A stretch of DNA of 40,092 bases from the NCBI GenBank assembly GCA_041621405.1, contig JBFKAV010000012.1, positions 1 to 40,092 on the forward strand, read 5' to 3'. Within the stretch, counting starts at the first letter, position 1. Each line of letters opens with the position of its first letter. The notes under the pieces are model-generated. The model worked only from the letters and a program-made list of their open reading frames with translations, was not told the DNA's origin and did no database searches. The position numbers and the translations under genes are program-made. This document shows positions 1 to 9,826 of this stretch, one piece after another. The DNA comes from JBFKAV01 sp041621405 (GTDB taxonomy: Bacteria; Pseudomonadota; Alphaproteobacteria; Rhodobacterales; Rhodobacteraceae).

Positions 1-1
1 C

Positions 2-355
2 CAGATCTGTGGCGAGGGCCCTTACAGGCACATGGTTGACTTCTTCGCCAGCGTGGCCGCGATGCTGAATGGAGATCTGGATCGGGGTATCGCAATTGGC
101 GAAACTGTCAATGCATTGGCACCGGATTTCGCACCTGCGCTGCGCTATCTTCTGGCCGGATATCTGCGACGCAAGGATTACACGCGAGCAGAAGACACGC
201 TCGGCCGATTGCATCGGTTGGAGCCGGATTTCGAAATTCGGTACTTCGCAGAGGTCGATTACCCGGTTCCGGCAATGCGAAAAGCAGGCTTGCTCGATTT
301 GAAACGATTGCCAACCCAATTATTGCTAATGGATCACAGGCTGCGAAGGGCGTAG
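2..355 (+). CDS. C-terminal part of a TPR-repeat protein (partial)
   Basis: The reading frame is open from the first base, so this is the 3' end of a longer gene; the ATG at 32 is probably internal. The visible ~117 residues contain helix-turn-helix pairs with the TPR spacing: one around ALAPDFAPALRYLLAGYLRR and a second around DYTRAEDTLGRLHRLEPDF. The tail ending in YPVPAMRKAGLLDL resembles the C-terminus of TPR proteins that carry an N-terminal winged-helix or adenylate-cyclase-like domain in alphaproteobacteria. That N-terminal domain lies outside the window, so the function is inferred only as a protein-interaction scaffold or regulator. GC content is lower than in the genes from 1136 onward. 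Confidence 0.6.
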   Translation, partial: QICGEGPYRHMVDFFASVAAMLNGDLDRGIAIGETVNALAPDFAPALRYLLAGYLRRKDYTRAEDTLGRLHRLEPDFEIRYFAEVDYPVPAMRKAGLLDLKRLPTQLLLMDHRLRRA

Positions 356-1135
356 CGATCCGATGGTCTGCCACTGGCACGCGCATTGCCAAACCAACTG
401 GGCCGCTGCGATTTTCGCTAGCCCGATAGTTCTCCCAGAATTCATCATGAACCTTCTCCCGGGAACGCCAGTCGACTTGGCCCCGACGATGTAGTTGAGA
501 ACTTCAGGTCTCGTTCCATAGCAACTGCATGAGGCGACGTCTACGAGAGCCACCTGATAGTTGGCGATGATCGTAAGGTACGTCTTCTTGGCGAAGATCT
601 AGATCCCTGCGTCATGGCCATTGTGGGCTGGATCCGGTCCCACTCCGTCCTCGTGATCGCCTTTTCCGACCGGCGCAACCCTGACCTAAGTAGGCCCACG
701 CGTCTCCGCCCTCTCATCTGACGAAAGGGCGCATTTAACTCACCAACAAGGGGAAAGCCCGCGCAGTGCGCGACCGTATGAGCTGCCGAGCCAAGGCAAC
801 CGTCGATGTGCAGGGTCTTCCGACAGGTCCCGTCATCGTCAACCAAAGGTCGGTTCGAATTTGTCCGCCCGCACCGAAGGTGCCAAGCCCGGGACAGGGT
901 CCGCGTGCCTGGCGTTGATCGCGAGCGCCCGAGATCCCGCGATTCTGGGTGTCCCGCGCACTGCAGGAACGGTGCTGTGCGCGCGGAACTTCGCCATCGG
1001 GGCAGCGGCAATCTCCAGGAACGTTTACGGTTGGCGAATTCGTGGCTATCGTTTCGAGCAGTCGCTTTGACCTTCATGAAGATGGACCGCGCCTCGGCCC
1101 GGTCAGATAACAAGTGATTTTTTTAGGCGCACGCG
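356..1135. other. Gene-poor, lower-GC stretch with no supportable gene
   Basis: About 780 bases separate the TPR gene from the peptidase operon. Open frames exist on both strands (for example 541-1113 minus and 806-1117 plus). Their translations are rich in Arg, Ser and Cys, show no recognisable motif and lack convincing ribosome binding sites. Composition is less GC-rich than the operon that follows. I see no tRNA, terminator-grade hairpin or clear transposase remnant. The promoter of the operon at 1136 should lie here, but no convincing -35/-10 pair stands out. Confidence 0.5.
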
Positions 1136-3094
1136 ATGTCGCGTGCAACCCAATCGGTCCGGTTCGGCAATTATTCAGAGGCCGAAATGGCGGAATGGAC
1201 GGACAAACTCGACGCGCCGCTTCGGCGGATGCTTCGACGCGGCGAGCTCGTTGGGCCGGTGTTCGTTACTGTGCAGCATACCGGCGATGTCGCTGATCTG
1301 GCCGAAGCAGGGCTGCAGCACGCTGCGGCGCTCGGTAGCACACTTGCCGGCGGCGAGGTACGCCCGGAGGAAGTCGAGCAGCTGGCGTCGTTGCCGACCG
1401 TTGTGTCGGTCCGCTATGGCGCCGAGTTCGTGCCGCATCTCGAGACCAGCGTGCCGGAGGTCAGGGCCGACCAGGTCTGGACGCTGAACCGCGCGACCGG
1501 GGCCTTCAGCGGGGCGGGCCAGACCGGGCAGGGCGTCGTGATCGGCATCATCGACAGCGGCATCGACGTTGTGCATCCAGACTTCTTCGATGCCGGGCCG
1601 CCGCCCCGGACGCGGATCAAGCGGGTCTGGGACCAGGGCCTGACGCCGGTCGTCGGAGAGAGTTCCCCAGCCGTCGCGCTCCTCGCCCCCACGACCACGA
1701 CGAGCTACGGCGTGGAGATCAGCGACACCGAGATCGATGCCGAACTCGCCGGAGGGGCGGAAGTGCGGCACGCAGACTGCAACGGCCACGGCACCCATGT
1801 CGCCTCCATCGCGGCGGGCCGCGGGCTCGGCGGCGGCCTGCCGCTGACCAATGTCGGTGTGGCGCCGCGTGCCGACCTCGTGATGGTCAAGATCTTCTCT
1901 CTGGTAGAGGACGTGCCGCAGTCCTTCTCCCAGCGGTTCAAGGACGCCGTTCACTACATCCTGAACGTCACAAGGACGCAGCTCGGCAACAAGCCGGTCG
2001 TAATCAATTTCAGCGGCGGATCGCCGATCGGGCCGCACGACGGACTCGAGGATGACGATATCTTCCTCACCGACCTGTTCCGCGGCGCGACCGGCAAGAT
2101 CTTCGTGACATCGGCAGGGAACGCCGCCGAGCAGCGCACCCACGCCAGGATCACGATTCCGGCCGGCGGCCAGATCGACGTGCCGATCGAGGTCACCGAC
2201 GCACGTGTCGTGAAGGTCGATCGCAAGCGCTGCGGGGTGCATTCAAGCACAAAGGCCATCTTTGCGGATTTCTGGTACCCAAACGTCGCCGGCGTCACTG
2301 TCCAGCTCCGAACGCCGACGGATGGCGCTTTCCGCGCGGCCGTTGCCCGCGGAGCGGACCAGTCGGCGGTGTTCGACGGCGGCAAGGAGTTCGACCTGTT
2401 TCACAGTTCTGAGGCGGCGGTGCGGCCGGCCGACCCCGGTCCGCCGCCGATCGCTTCCTCGACGATCACCCGGAGCCAGGTGCGCCTGATCCTGACGGCG
2501 GCCGGCGATGACCATGCGCTCGGCACCTACCGGCTCAGGTTCAATGGCCCCGCCGGCACGGTAATCGAAGGCTGGACCATTCTTCGCGCGAGCGAGCAGG
2601 GCATGCGCTTTCCCGCCGCCCCGCCGGCGGGGATCGTGCTCCGTCAGACCGACGACACCGTAAGTTCGCCCGCCGGCGCCCGGCATGTCCTGACCGTCTC
2701 CGCCTACAACGACGTTGGGGGCGCCATCGCCTTCTTCTCGTCGCGCGGCGTGCTCGTCGACTATTCCGGCGTCGGCAACCTCGCGGTGAAGCCCGACCTT
2801 TCGGCGCCGGGCTTCAAGGTCACCGCAGCGTCGTCCAGCACCACCGCCGGCCCGATCTTCCGAGGCCTGTTCGGGATAACTGGGCACTTTGTCCAGAAGA
2901 GCGGCACCAGCATGTCCGCGCCCCACGTCGCCGGTGCCGTTGCGCTAATGCTCGAGAAGCGGCCGACGCTCACCGTCGATCAGGCCCGCACGATCCTGAC
3001 GACCAGCGGCCAGGGCGCGCGCCCAACTCCGCCGCCGAAGGACTTCGGCGGCGGCAAGCTCGACGCCAAGGGCGCCGTGGACAACGTACCCTGA
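1136..3094 (+). CDS. S8 family (subtilisin-like) serine peptidase
   Basis: A 652-residue subtilase with a complete catalytic set: Asp140 in IIDSGID, His218 in GHGTHVA, oxyanion Asn329 in TSAGNAA and Ser592 in GTSMSAPHVAG. An insert of roughly 200 residues, rich in predicted beta strands, separates Asn329 from Ser592, as in subtilases with an inserted beta domain. The ~135 residues before the Asp box may be a propeptide-like or adaptor region. No signal peptide is visible at the N-terminus. The ATG at 1136 is the longest start; the in-frame ATG at 1187, preceded by AGAGG at a 6-base spacing, is a good alternative (635 aa). The next gene begins 7 bases after the stop, so this is the first gene of the five-gene operon. 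Peptidase activity is well supported; the substrate is unknown, and the co-encoded giant proteins are the obvious candidates. Confidence 0.92.
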   Translation: MSRATQSVRFGNYSEAEMAEWTDKLDAPLRRMLRRGELVGPVFVTVQHTGDVADLAEAGLQHAAALGSTLAGGEVRPEEVEQLASLPTVVSVRYGAEFVPHLETSVPEVRADQVWTLNRATGAFSGAGQTGQGVVIGIIDSGIDVVHPDFFDAGPPPRTRIKRVWDQGLTPVVGESSPAVALLAPTTTTSYGVEISDTEIDAELAGGAEVRHADCNGHGTHVASIAAGRGLGGGLPLTNVGVAPRADLVMVKIFSLVEDVPQSFSQRFKDAVHYILNVTRTQLGNKPVVINFSGGSPIGPHDGLEDDDIFLTDLFRGATGKIFVTSAGNAAEQRTHARITIPAGGQIDVPIEVTDARVVKVDRKRCGVHSSTKAIFADFWYPNVAGVTVQLRTPTDGAFRAAVARGADQSAVFDGGKEFDLFHSSEAAVRPADPGPPPIASSTITRSQVRLILTAAGDDHALGTYRLRFNGPAGTVIEGWTILRASEQGMRFPAAPPAGIVLRQTDDTVSSPAGARHVLTVSAYNDVGGAIAFFSSRGVLVDYSGVGNLAVKPDLSAPGFKVTAASSSTTAGPIFRGLFGITGHFVQKSGTSMSAPHVAGAVALMLEKRPTLTVDQARTILTTSGQGARPTPPPKDFGGGKLDAKGAVDNVP

Positions 3095-3101
3095 GGGCGG
3101 C

Positions 3102-6100
3102 ATGGCAGGCGAAGCGGCGATCATCCTCAAACTCGCAGCCTGGATCGGCCGATCGCTCGGAAAGTCCTCCGCGGTGCTCGACCCGTTCGACGCGCGCCGG
3201 ATCGGCGTCGCGCTGCCCGACGCCGTCCTGACCTCGCAGGCGGTCACCCGGGCGGCGAGCCTGCTCGGCACCGCGGGCGACGAGCTCGAGGCGAGCTCGG
3301 ACGCGCTGATCGCCGCGGCGGAAGCCGGCGACGAGGGTGCGCTGCTGGTCGCGCTCGGCGGCTTCGGCGGGGCGCTCGTCGCCTGGTTCCAGAGCCTCGA
3401 CGATCTCGACGACGCGGTGAAGGGCGCGATCACGCCGGCGACGATTCCGGACGCCGCGGAACGAAACGCTGCGCTTGCCGCGCTCGCCGAGTTACCGAAG
3501 GACCTCGCCGACCTTCTGCTCGCCGAGACAGTCACCGGCGTCGAGCCGCAGATCGGGGTCGCGCTCCGGCTTCTGGGCCTCATGGACTGGGACACGGTCC
3601 CCGCCGATCCCGGGATTCCGGGAAGCCGGGCTTTCGTCCGCAAGAAGCTCCGTCTCGGCCGGCTCCCCGACCTCTTCGAGGACCCCGCCGCGCATTTCCA
3701 GGCCGCCTTCGGCTGGGGCGCCGCGGGCTTCGACCCGACGCCCTTCTTCCGCCTGTTCCGCGACTTTGCGGGCGAGGAGGCGGCGATCGAGCTCGATCTC
3801 GCCGGTCCAGACCCTATCTACCGGGTCGGCGACATCACCTTCCGCCGCGACAGCAGCGTCAATCCGCCGGGGCTTCGCATCGACTACGACCGCAGGGTCT
3901 CGGCGCGGGCGGAGACGCGGCTCGATCTCACCGCGGACTGGGGGTTCTCGCTCGCCTCCGAGCTCGGATTCGACGCCGGCGCCTCGGCGCAGATTCGCCC
4001 GCTCGCCGAGGTCTCGCTCAGCGCCGCGGCGGGACCGGTGCAGGGCGACCTGACTGCCGCCTTCGACCGCAATCCAGGTGCGCCGCGGTTCGACATCATT
4101 GCCGGCGCCGACCTGATCCGCGTCAGCGTGCAGAACATCCGCGCCGCGGTCGGCGTCACCGCGATCTGGGATCCGGGCGCGAACCGCGCGACCATCGATC
4201 CCTTCGCGCGGCTCGCGGTCGAGGGCGGGGTGATAGAGATCGGCTCGGAGGAGGCGGACGGATTCATCGCCAAGCTTCTGGGGTCGGCTGATCTTTCTGG
4301 CAATTTCGACGTCGAACTGTTCCTCTCGCCGGAGCAGGGGCTTCAGGTGACCGGCGGGGGCGGCGTCGACATCGCGCTGCCGGTCCATCAGAACCTCGGC
4401 CCGCTCGAGTTCCAGACCCTGTTCCTGCGCCTCGGCATTGGCGGCGACGGCGCCATGAATCTCGAGACCTCGGCCGGGCTCAAGGCCGAGCTCGGTCCGC
4501 TCACCGCCGTCGTCGAGCGGGTCGGCGCCGAGCTCACGCTGAGGCTCGCCGACGACACCCAGGCCGATTTCGGCGTCTTCGATCTCGACCTTGGGTTCAA
4601 GCCACCAAATGCCGTCGGGCTCGCCATCGATGCCGGGGCGGTCCGGGGCGGGGGGTTTCTCAGGTTTGACCCCGACCGCGGCGAGTATGCCGGCCTGCTC
4701 GAGCTCTCGATCCTCGAGGTCGTCACCGTCACCGCGATCGGGCTCATCACCACCAAGCTTCCGGACGGCTCGAAGGGCTTTTCCTTCATCGCCATCATCT
4801 CGGTCGAGTTCACCCCCGGGATTCAGCTCGGCTTCGGCTTCACGCTGCTCGGCGTCGGCGGCCTCGTCGGCCTCAACCGCTCGATGGACCTCGACGCGCT
4901 AGCGCAGGGCGCGCGATCGGGCTCGCTCGACACGATCCTGTTCCCGAAGGACATCATCGCCAACGCCACGCGGATCATCTCCGACATCCGTTCGTTCTTC
5001 CCGCCCGAGGAAGGCACCTTCCTCATCGGCCCGATGACCAAGTTCGGCTGGGGCACGCCGACGCTGATCTCGCTCTCGCTCGGCATCATCATCGAGATCC
5101 CTGGCGACATCGCCATCGTCGGAAAGCTCACCGTGGCGATCCCCGACGAGCGGCTGCCGCTCATCATCATCAACGTCGCCTTCGTCGGCGCGATCGAGTT
5201 CGACAAGAAGCGTGGCTGGTTCTTCGCCGTGATCTACGACAGCCGGGTGATCTACATCACGCTCGAAGGCGGGATCGGCGTGCTCGCGGCCTTCGGCGAC
5301 GACAGCAACTTCGTGGTCACCGTCGGCGGCTTCCACCCGAGCTACAATCCGCCGGCGCTGCCCTTCCCGGACATCGACCGCATCGCAATCAACATCCTCA
5401 ACACCCCGGTCGCCAAGGTGATCGTGCGGGCCTACTTCGCGGTCACCTCGAACACAGTGCAGTTCGGCGCCAGCGCCGAGCTCTACTTCGGCATCAAGAT
5501 CGCTTCGATCGAAGGCCATCTCGGCTTCGACGCGCTGTTCCAGTTCTCGCCATTCTACTTCACCATCACGATCTCGGCCTCACTGTCGGTGAAGCTCTTC
5601 GGCGCGGGCCTGTTCTCGGTGCGGTTCCGCGGAACGCTCGAGGGCACGTCGCCCTGGCATATCGAGGGCACCGGTTCGATCAGCGTCCTGTTCTGGGACG
5701 TCGACGTGGATTTCTCGCATACCTGGGGCGACAAGGAGGACACCAAGCTCCCGCCGATCTCCGCGATGCCGCTGCTCGCCGCCGAGTTCGCGAAGGTCGA
5801 GAACTGGACAGCGAGGCTCGAGAACGCCAATTCGCTGCCGGTCTCGCTCCGGCCTGTCGATCCGGCGCTGGAGTTGGTGCTCCACCCCGTCGGCTCGCTC
5901 GCGATCACCCAGCGCGCGGTGCCGCTCGGAATCACCATCGACAAGATCGGCAGCCAGAAGCCGGACGACGCGAAGAAGTTCTCGATCAGCGTCGCGACAG
6001 TGGGCATCCAGCGCCGCGGCGAGATCCGGGAGAGCTTCGCGATCGGCCAGTTCCAGGAGCTCGCCGACAACGCCAGGCTCGGCGCCTCGGATTTCCAGAA

Positions 6101-6524
6101 GGAGGAAGCCGGGCTCGAACTCTCGGCAACCGGCACCCAGAGCCGCACGAGCTTCGTCGCCCGGCGCATCATCCGCTACGAGCAGATCATCATAGACAGC
6201 CGCTTCCTTTTCGTCATGCTCGGGCTCGGCGCGCTCGTCAAGGGGCTCTTCGCCCATTTCCTCGGCGGCAACGCGGTCACCCAGCTCGCCGTCTCGGTCC
6301 ATGCGAAGGAAAGCAAGCACCTCTTCGACGACAAGATCGCGGTCAACCAGAACGCCTTCGTGCTCGCCAACCAGGCCGACAACACGGTGCTCGAGGGGGC
6401 GCCGGTCAGCTTTGCCTCTCGCGCCCAGGCCGAGGAATACATGGCCGAGGCCACCCGCGCCGATCCGGGCCTTGCGCGGCGCGCCCACATCCTCGGCGCC
6501 CATGAGGTGAGGGAAGCGGCATGA
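3102..6524 (+). CDS. DUF6603-type large beta-rich protein of unknown function
   Basis: 1140 residues. From about residue 230 to 930 the chain is an almost continuous run of alternating hydrophobic/polar beta strands broken by Gly/Asp turns, with motifs such as FIAIISVEFTPGIQLGFGF, GWGTPTLISLSLGIIIEIPGD and GSISVLFWDVDVDFSHTWGD. I recognise this as the DUF6603 family from memory; it has no assigned function. The first ~220 residues are Ala/Leu-rich and helical. There is no signal peptide and no clear transmembrane helix. The C-terminal ~100 residues (AKESKHLFDDKIAVNQNAFV onward) look like a separate small domain. It starts 7 bases after the peptidase stop, and its own stop overlaps the next ATG (ATGA). 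The long strand array could be an elongated beta scaffold or hydrophobic groove, but that is speculation. Confidence 0.85.
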   Translation: MAGEAAIILKLAAWIGRSLGKSSAVLDPFDARRIGVALPDAVLTSQAVTRAASLLGTAGDELEASSDALIAAAEAGDEGALLVALGGFGGALVAWFQSLDDLDDAVKGAITPATIPDAAERNAALAALAELPKDLADLLLAETVTGVEPQIGVALRLLGLMDWDTVPADPGIPGSRAFVRKKLRLGRLPDLFEDPAAHFQAAFGWGAAGFDPTPFFRLFRDFAGEEAAIELDLAGPDPIYRVGDITFRRDSSVNPPGLRIDYDRRVSARAETRLDLTADWGFSLASELGFDAGASAQIRPLAEVSLSAAAGPVQGDLTAAFDRNPGAPRFDIIAGADLIRVSVQNIRAAVGVTAIWDPGANRATIDPFARLAVEGGVIEIGSEEADGFIAKLLGSADLSGNFDVELFLSPEQGLQVTGGGGVDIALPVHQNLGPLEFQTLFLRLGIGGDGAMNLETSAGLKAELGPLTAVVERVGAELTLRLADDTQADFGVFDLDLGFKPPNAVGLAIDAGAVRGGGFLRFDPDRGEYAGLLELSILEVVTVTAIGLITTKLPDGSKGFSFIAIISVEFTPGIQLGFGFTLLGVGGLVGLNRSMDLDALAQGARSGSLDTILFPKDIIANATRIISDIRSFFPPEEGTFLIGPMTKFGWGTPTLISLSLGIIIEIPGDIAIVGKLTVAIPDERLPLIIINVAFVGAIEFDKKRGWFFAVIYDSRVIYITLEGGIGVLAAFGDDSNFVVTVGGFHPSYNPPALPFPDIDRIAINILNTPVAKVIVRAYFAVTSNTVQFGASAELYFGIKIASIEGHLGFDALFQFSPFYFTITISASLSVKLFGAGLFSVRFRGTLEGTSPWHIEGTGSISVLFWDVDVDFSHTWGDKEDTKLPPISAMPLLAAEFAKVENWTARLENANSLPVSLRPVDPALELVLHPVGSLAITQRAVPLGITIDKIGSQKPDDAKKFSISVATVGIQRRGEIRESFAIGQFQELADNARLGASDFQKEEAGLELSATGTQSRTSFVARRIIRYEQIIIDSRFLFVMLGLGALVKGLFAHFLGGNAVTQLAVSVHAKESKHLFDDKIAVNQNAFVLANQADNTVLEGAPVSFASRAQAEEYMAEATRADPGLARRAHILGAHEVREAA

Positions 6525-9500
6525 GCGACGAGATCGGCACCTATTCCTTCCTTCCCTGGCTGCGGCTCGGCGTCGCCAACAACGTCACCGCGGCCGACTT
6601 GGACGCCACGGTCATCACCCGCGCCACGATGTCGGTCGAGCTCACGCTCGAGGGCACGCCGGTCGAGGGCGAGACGCCGCTGACCGCCACGGTCGCGCGC
6701 GACGTCGCGCTCTACGGCCCGGGTGACGTCGTCGGCATCGATCCGGGCGCAGTCGTCAGGGTCGAGCCCCAGGACCAGCAGACCAATTTCGAGCCCAACT
6801 ACCTCGCCTTCATCGAGTTCTACGAAGAGGACTTCCCCTGGCGCTACACACCGGCCGCGCCCGACCTCGGCCTGCACCGGCTCCGGCCGTGGCTGGCGCT
6901 CGTGGTCCTGACGCCGGAGGAATTCGAGGACGCCCCGGTGCTGTCGTCTCGCCCGCTGCCGGCCTTCGAGCTCGCCACTCCGGCCGCCGACGTCTTCCCG
7001 CCCGCCGAGCAGCTCTGGGCCTGGGCCCATGTCCACGTGAACCGCGACCTGGTCAAAGACGATGCCGTCACCACCTCGACCAACGGCGAACAGGCCAGCG
7101 CCCGCCTTGAGACCGTGCTGAAGGCCAACGCCGACCACGCCTATTCCCGCATCCTCGCGCCGCGCCGGCTGGCGCCCGACCAGCGCTATCACGCCTTCCT
7201 CGTGCCGAGCTTCGAGACCGGCCGCCTCGCCGGGCTCGGTCTCGATCCGGCCGTGCCGAATCCCGCGTTCTTCGCCACGCTGTCGGCCTGGGCCGACTAC
7301 CCGGACCGGGCCGAGGGCGGGCTCTATCCCTACTACAAGCGCTGGACCTTCAAGACCGGCGAGATCGGCGACTTCGAGTACCTCGTCCGGCTGCTGAAGC
7401 CACGCCCGCCCGACCCGCGGCTCGGCCGGCGCGACATGGACACCCAGAGGCCCGGCTCTAACCTCGCCCCGATCGCCAAGCCCGAGCTCAACGGCGTGCT
7501 CCGCTTGGGCGGCGCGCTCAAGGTTCCCGCCGAGGCGCTCAGCGACGCCGACGAGGCCGAGGCGCAGAAGTTCGAGGACTGGGATCAGCCCTTCCCGCAC
7601 CAGTTCCAGCAGGATCTCGCCGCTTTCATCAACCTCGCCGACGACTACCAGCGGGCGGGCGACCCGGATCCGCTGATCGTGCCGCCGCTCTACGGCCGCT
7701 GGCACGCGCTCAGTGAGCGCATCCTCGAGGACCCTGACGGCAATCCGCTGAACCCCACCGGCAACTGGTTCCACGAGGCCAACCTCGACCCGCGCTTCCG
7801 CGTCGCGGCGGGTTTCGGCACCCGGGTGATCGAGGACAACCAGGAGGAATACATGGACGCCGCCTGGGGGCAGGTCGGCGACGTGATCGCGGCGAACCGG
7901 CGCATCCGCCTCGCGCAACTCGCCCGCGAGACCTCGGACGTCTGGCACGGCAAGCACCTCGGCTCGATCCGCGCCGCGAGCGCGGAGAAGACGCTGACCC
8001 TGACCGCGCCGGTGCAGCGCCGAGTCGTCTCGAACGGATTGACCGTGCGCCATCGCGTCGCAGGCAGCGCGGTTCCGCAGGCCGTGCTTTCCGCGCCTTT
8101 CCGCCGCATCCTGCGGCCGCGGGACCACGTCGCGGTGAAGGCCGGGCTCGCCGGCTCCTTGGGACGTGAAGGCATGATCGACCGGCTCAACAGGGGCGAG
8201 ATCTCCGCCGCGCCGCCGCGCATCACGCCCCCCGACCTGCCGACGCTCGAGGACGTCGCGGATGGACTCGCGCCGAAGACGCCGCTCGGCTGGCTGCCGT
8301 TCCTCCTCGCGCGCTTTCCCTGGCTCAAATACGCCGTCCTCGTGCTCCTGCTTCTCCTCGCGCTCCTGCTGGCGATCGTCGCCGGCCCCGTGACAGGCTT
8401 CGTCCTCGGCGCCCTGAGCTTTGCGGCGTTCATCTTCCTGGCGCGGCTCGAAGCCCAGGCAGCCGCCTCGAATGCCGCTCTGCCGTCCGGCAACGCGCCC
8501 GACGTGATCGACGCGCTGCCGAGCTTTCCGGGCTTCACCCTCGTCGATCCGGTCCGCCCCGCCAGTCCACCGCCCGAACCGCAGCCCGGCGCGGGCCGCG
8601 ACAGCCCGGAAGGCGCGCGCTTCAAGGTCGCGCTGAAGGACACCCACACGGTCCTCGACGCCTCGGCCCGGATCTCCACGAGGCCGCCCCTCGTGCCGAT
8701 CAACCTCGACGCCGTCGTCGGCGCCACCATTGCCGGCATCGATCCCAAGCGCACCGTGCCCGCCTACACCTATGCCGGCATCACGCTCCCCTCCCACCTC
8801 GTCGCGATCAACCTCGAGACCTTCGTCGAGGCGATGGCCTACCCCGAATTCGACATTCCGATGTACAAGCCTCTGCTCGGCCTCTCGGACGAGCACTTCC
8901 TGCCCAACATCGACAAGATCCCGCCGAACACGATCACGCTGCTCGAGACCAACCAGCGCTTCATCGAGGCCTACATGCTCGGCCTCAACCACGCCTTCGG
9001 CGGCGAGCTTCTGTGGCGGGAGTTCCCGACCGACCAGCGTGGAAGCTACTTCCGCCAGTTCTGGGATCCCTCCGGCGTGATGAACCGGGCGCGGCTCTCG
9101 AAGGAGGCGCTGCGCGAGGCGCTCCGCGACATCCCGCCGATCCACACCTGGAGCCTGTTCTCCGGCCTCGGCGACCACGACCACCGAGAGGCGCAGGGCG
9201 ACAAGGAGGAGGAGATCGTTCTCGTGATCAAGGGCGATCTGCTGAAGAAGTACCCCAACGCGGTGATCTACGCGCAGAAGGCCCGCTGGCAGCCCGAGGG
9301 CGGCCCGATCGACCCGAGCCTGCCGCGCATCTTCGAGACCGAGGGGCCAGAGCGGGACCGGCTGCGCACGCCGCTCTACGAGGCCCGGGTGCCGCCCGAC
9401 ATCACCTTCATCGGCTTCGACCTGACGGCCGACGAGGTGCAGGGCGGCTCCGGCCAGGAAGGCGACGACGCCCCGGGCTGGTTCTTCGTCATCAAGGAGC

Positions 9501-9814
9501 GCCCGGGAGAGCCCCGGTTCGGGCTCGACGTCGATACGGCACCGGTGAAGCACACCTGGAATGATCTCGCCTGGACCGACGTCTACAACCCGGCCAACGA
9601 CGGTGCCTTCCTGCAGTTTGGCGGCACCACGCCGACGATCGCGTTGACGCCGTTCGACCCGGGCGCCGGCACGCCCACCGAGACGCTGAGCCAGCACGAC
9701 GAGGACGTGCAGATCACGTGGCGGCCGGGGATGAACGCCGCCGAGATCGCCTACGTGCTCTACCAGGTGCCGGTGCTCGTCGGCGTGCACGGCAGCCAGA
9801 TCCTGCGGCAATGA
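6521..9814 (+). CDS. Uncharacterised 1097-aa protein with a central transmembrane hairpin
   Basis: I do not recognise a named domain. The N-terminus opens with GTYSFLPWLRLGVANN, followed by a conserved-looking block around residues 85-130 (NYLAFIEFYEEDFPWRY, LRPWLALVVL) that I believe recurs in other large hypothetical bacterial proteins. The striking feature is a pair of hydrophobic helices at about residues 606-624 and 627-645 (a very Leu-rich helix, then GFVLGALSFAAFIFLA), preceded by FPWLK. This would form a membrane hairpin splitting the protein into a ~600-residue N-terminal and a ~450-residue C-terminal part on the same side. A Pro-rich linker (PASPPPEPQPGAG) follows. There is no signal peptide. 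It overlaps the upstream gene by ATGA, and the next gene starts 12 bases after its stop. It is probably the membrane anchor of whatever complex this operon makes. Confidence 0.82.
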   Translation: MSDEIGTYSFLPWLRLGVANNVTAADLDATVITRATMSVELTLEGTPVEGETPLTATVARDVALYGPGDVVGIDPGAVVRVEPQDQQTNFEPNYLAFIEFYEEDFPWRYTPAAPDLGLHRLRPWLALVVLTPEEFEDAPVLSSRPLPAFELATPAADVFPPAEQLWAWAHVHVNRDLVKDDAVTTSTNGEQASARLETVLKANADHAYSRILAPRRLAPDQRYHAFLVPSFETGRLAGLGLDPAVPNPAFFATLSAWADYPDRAEGGLYPYYKRWTFKTGEIGDFEYLVRLLKPRPPDPRLGRRDMDTQRPGSNLAPIAKPELNGVLRLGGALKVPAEALSDADEAEAQKFEDWDQPFPHQFQQDLAAFINLADDYQRAGDPDPLIVPPLYGRWHALSERILEDPDGNPLNPTGNWFHEANLDPRFRVAAGFGTRVIEDNQEEYMDAAWGQVGDVIAANRRIRLAQLARETSDVWHGKHLGSIRAASAEKTLTLTAPVQRRVVSNGLTVRHRVAGSAVPQAVLSAPFRRILRPRDHVAVKAGLAGSLGREGMIDRLNRGEISAAPPRITPPDLPTLEDVADGLAPKTPLGWLPFLLARFPWLKYAVLVLLLLLALLLAIVAGPVTGFVLGALSFAAFIFLARLEAQAAASNAALPSGNAPDVIDALPSFPGFTLVDPVRPASPPPEPQPGAGRDSPEGARFKVALKDTHTVLDASARISTRPPLVPINLDAVVGATIAGIDPKRTVPAYTYAGITLPSHLVAINLETFVEAMAYPEFDIPMYKPLLGLSDEHFLPNIDKIPPNTITLLETNQRFIEAYMLGLNHAFGGELLWREFPTDQRGSYFRQFWDPSGVMNRARLSKEALREALRDIPPIHTWSLFSGLGDHDHREAQGDKEEEIVLVIKGDLLKKYPNAVIYAQKARWQPEGGPIDPSLPRIFETEGPERDRLRTPLYEARVPPDITFIGFDLTADEVQGGSGQEGDDAPGWFFVIKERPGEPRFGLDVDTAPVKHTWNDLAWTDVYNPANDGAFLQFGGTTPTIALTPFDPGAGTPTETLSQHDEDVQITWRPGMNAAEIAYVLYQVPVLVGVHGSQILRQ

Positions 9815-9826
9815 GGGAGCGGAAGG

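Noticed and set aside
541..1113. A 190-codon minus-strand frame in the gene-poor region
   Set aside because: Composition is skewed to Arg and Ser, there is no ribosome binding site, and no family is recognisable.
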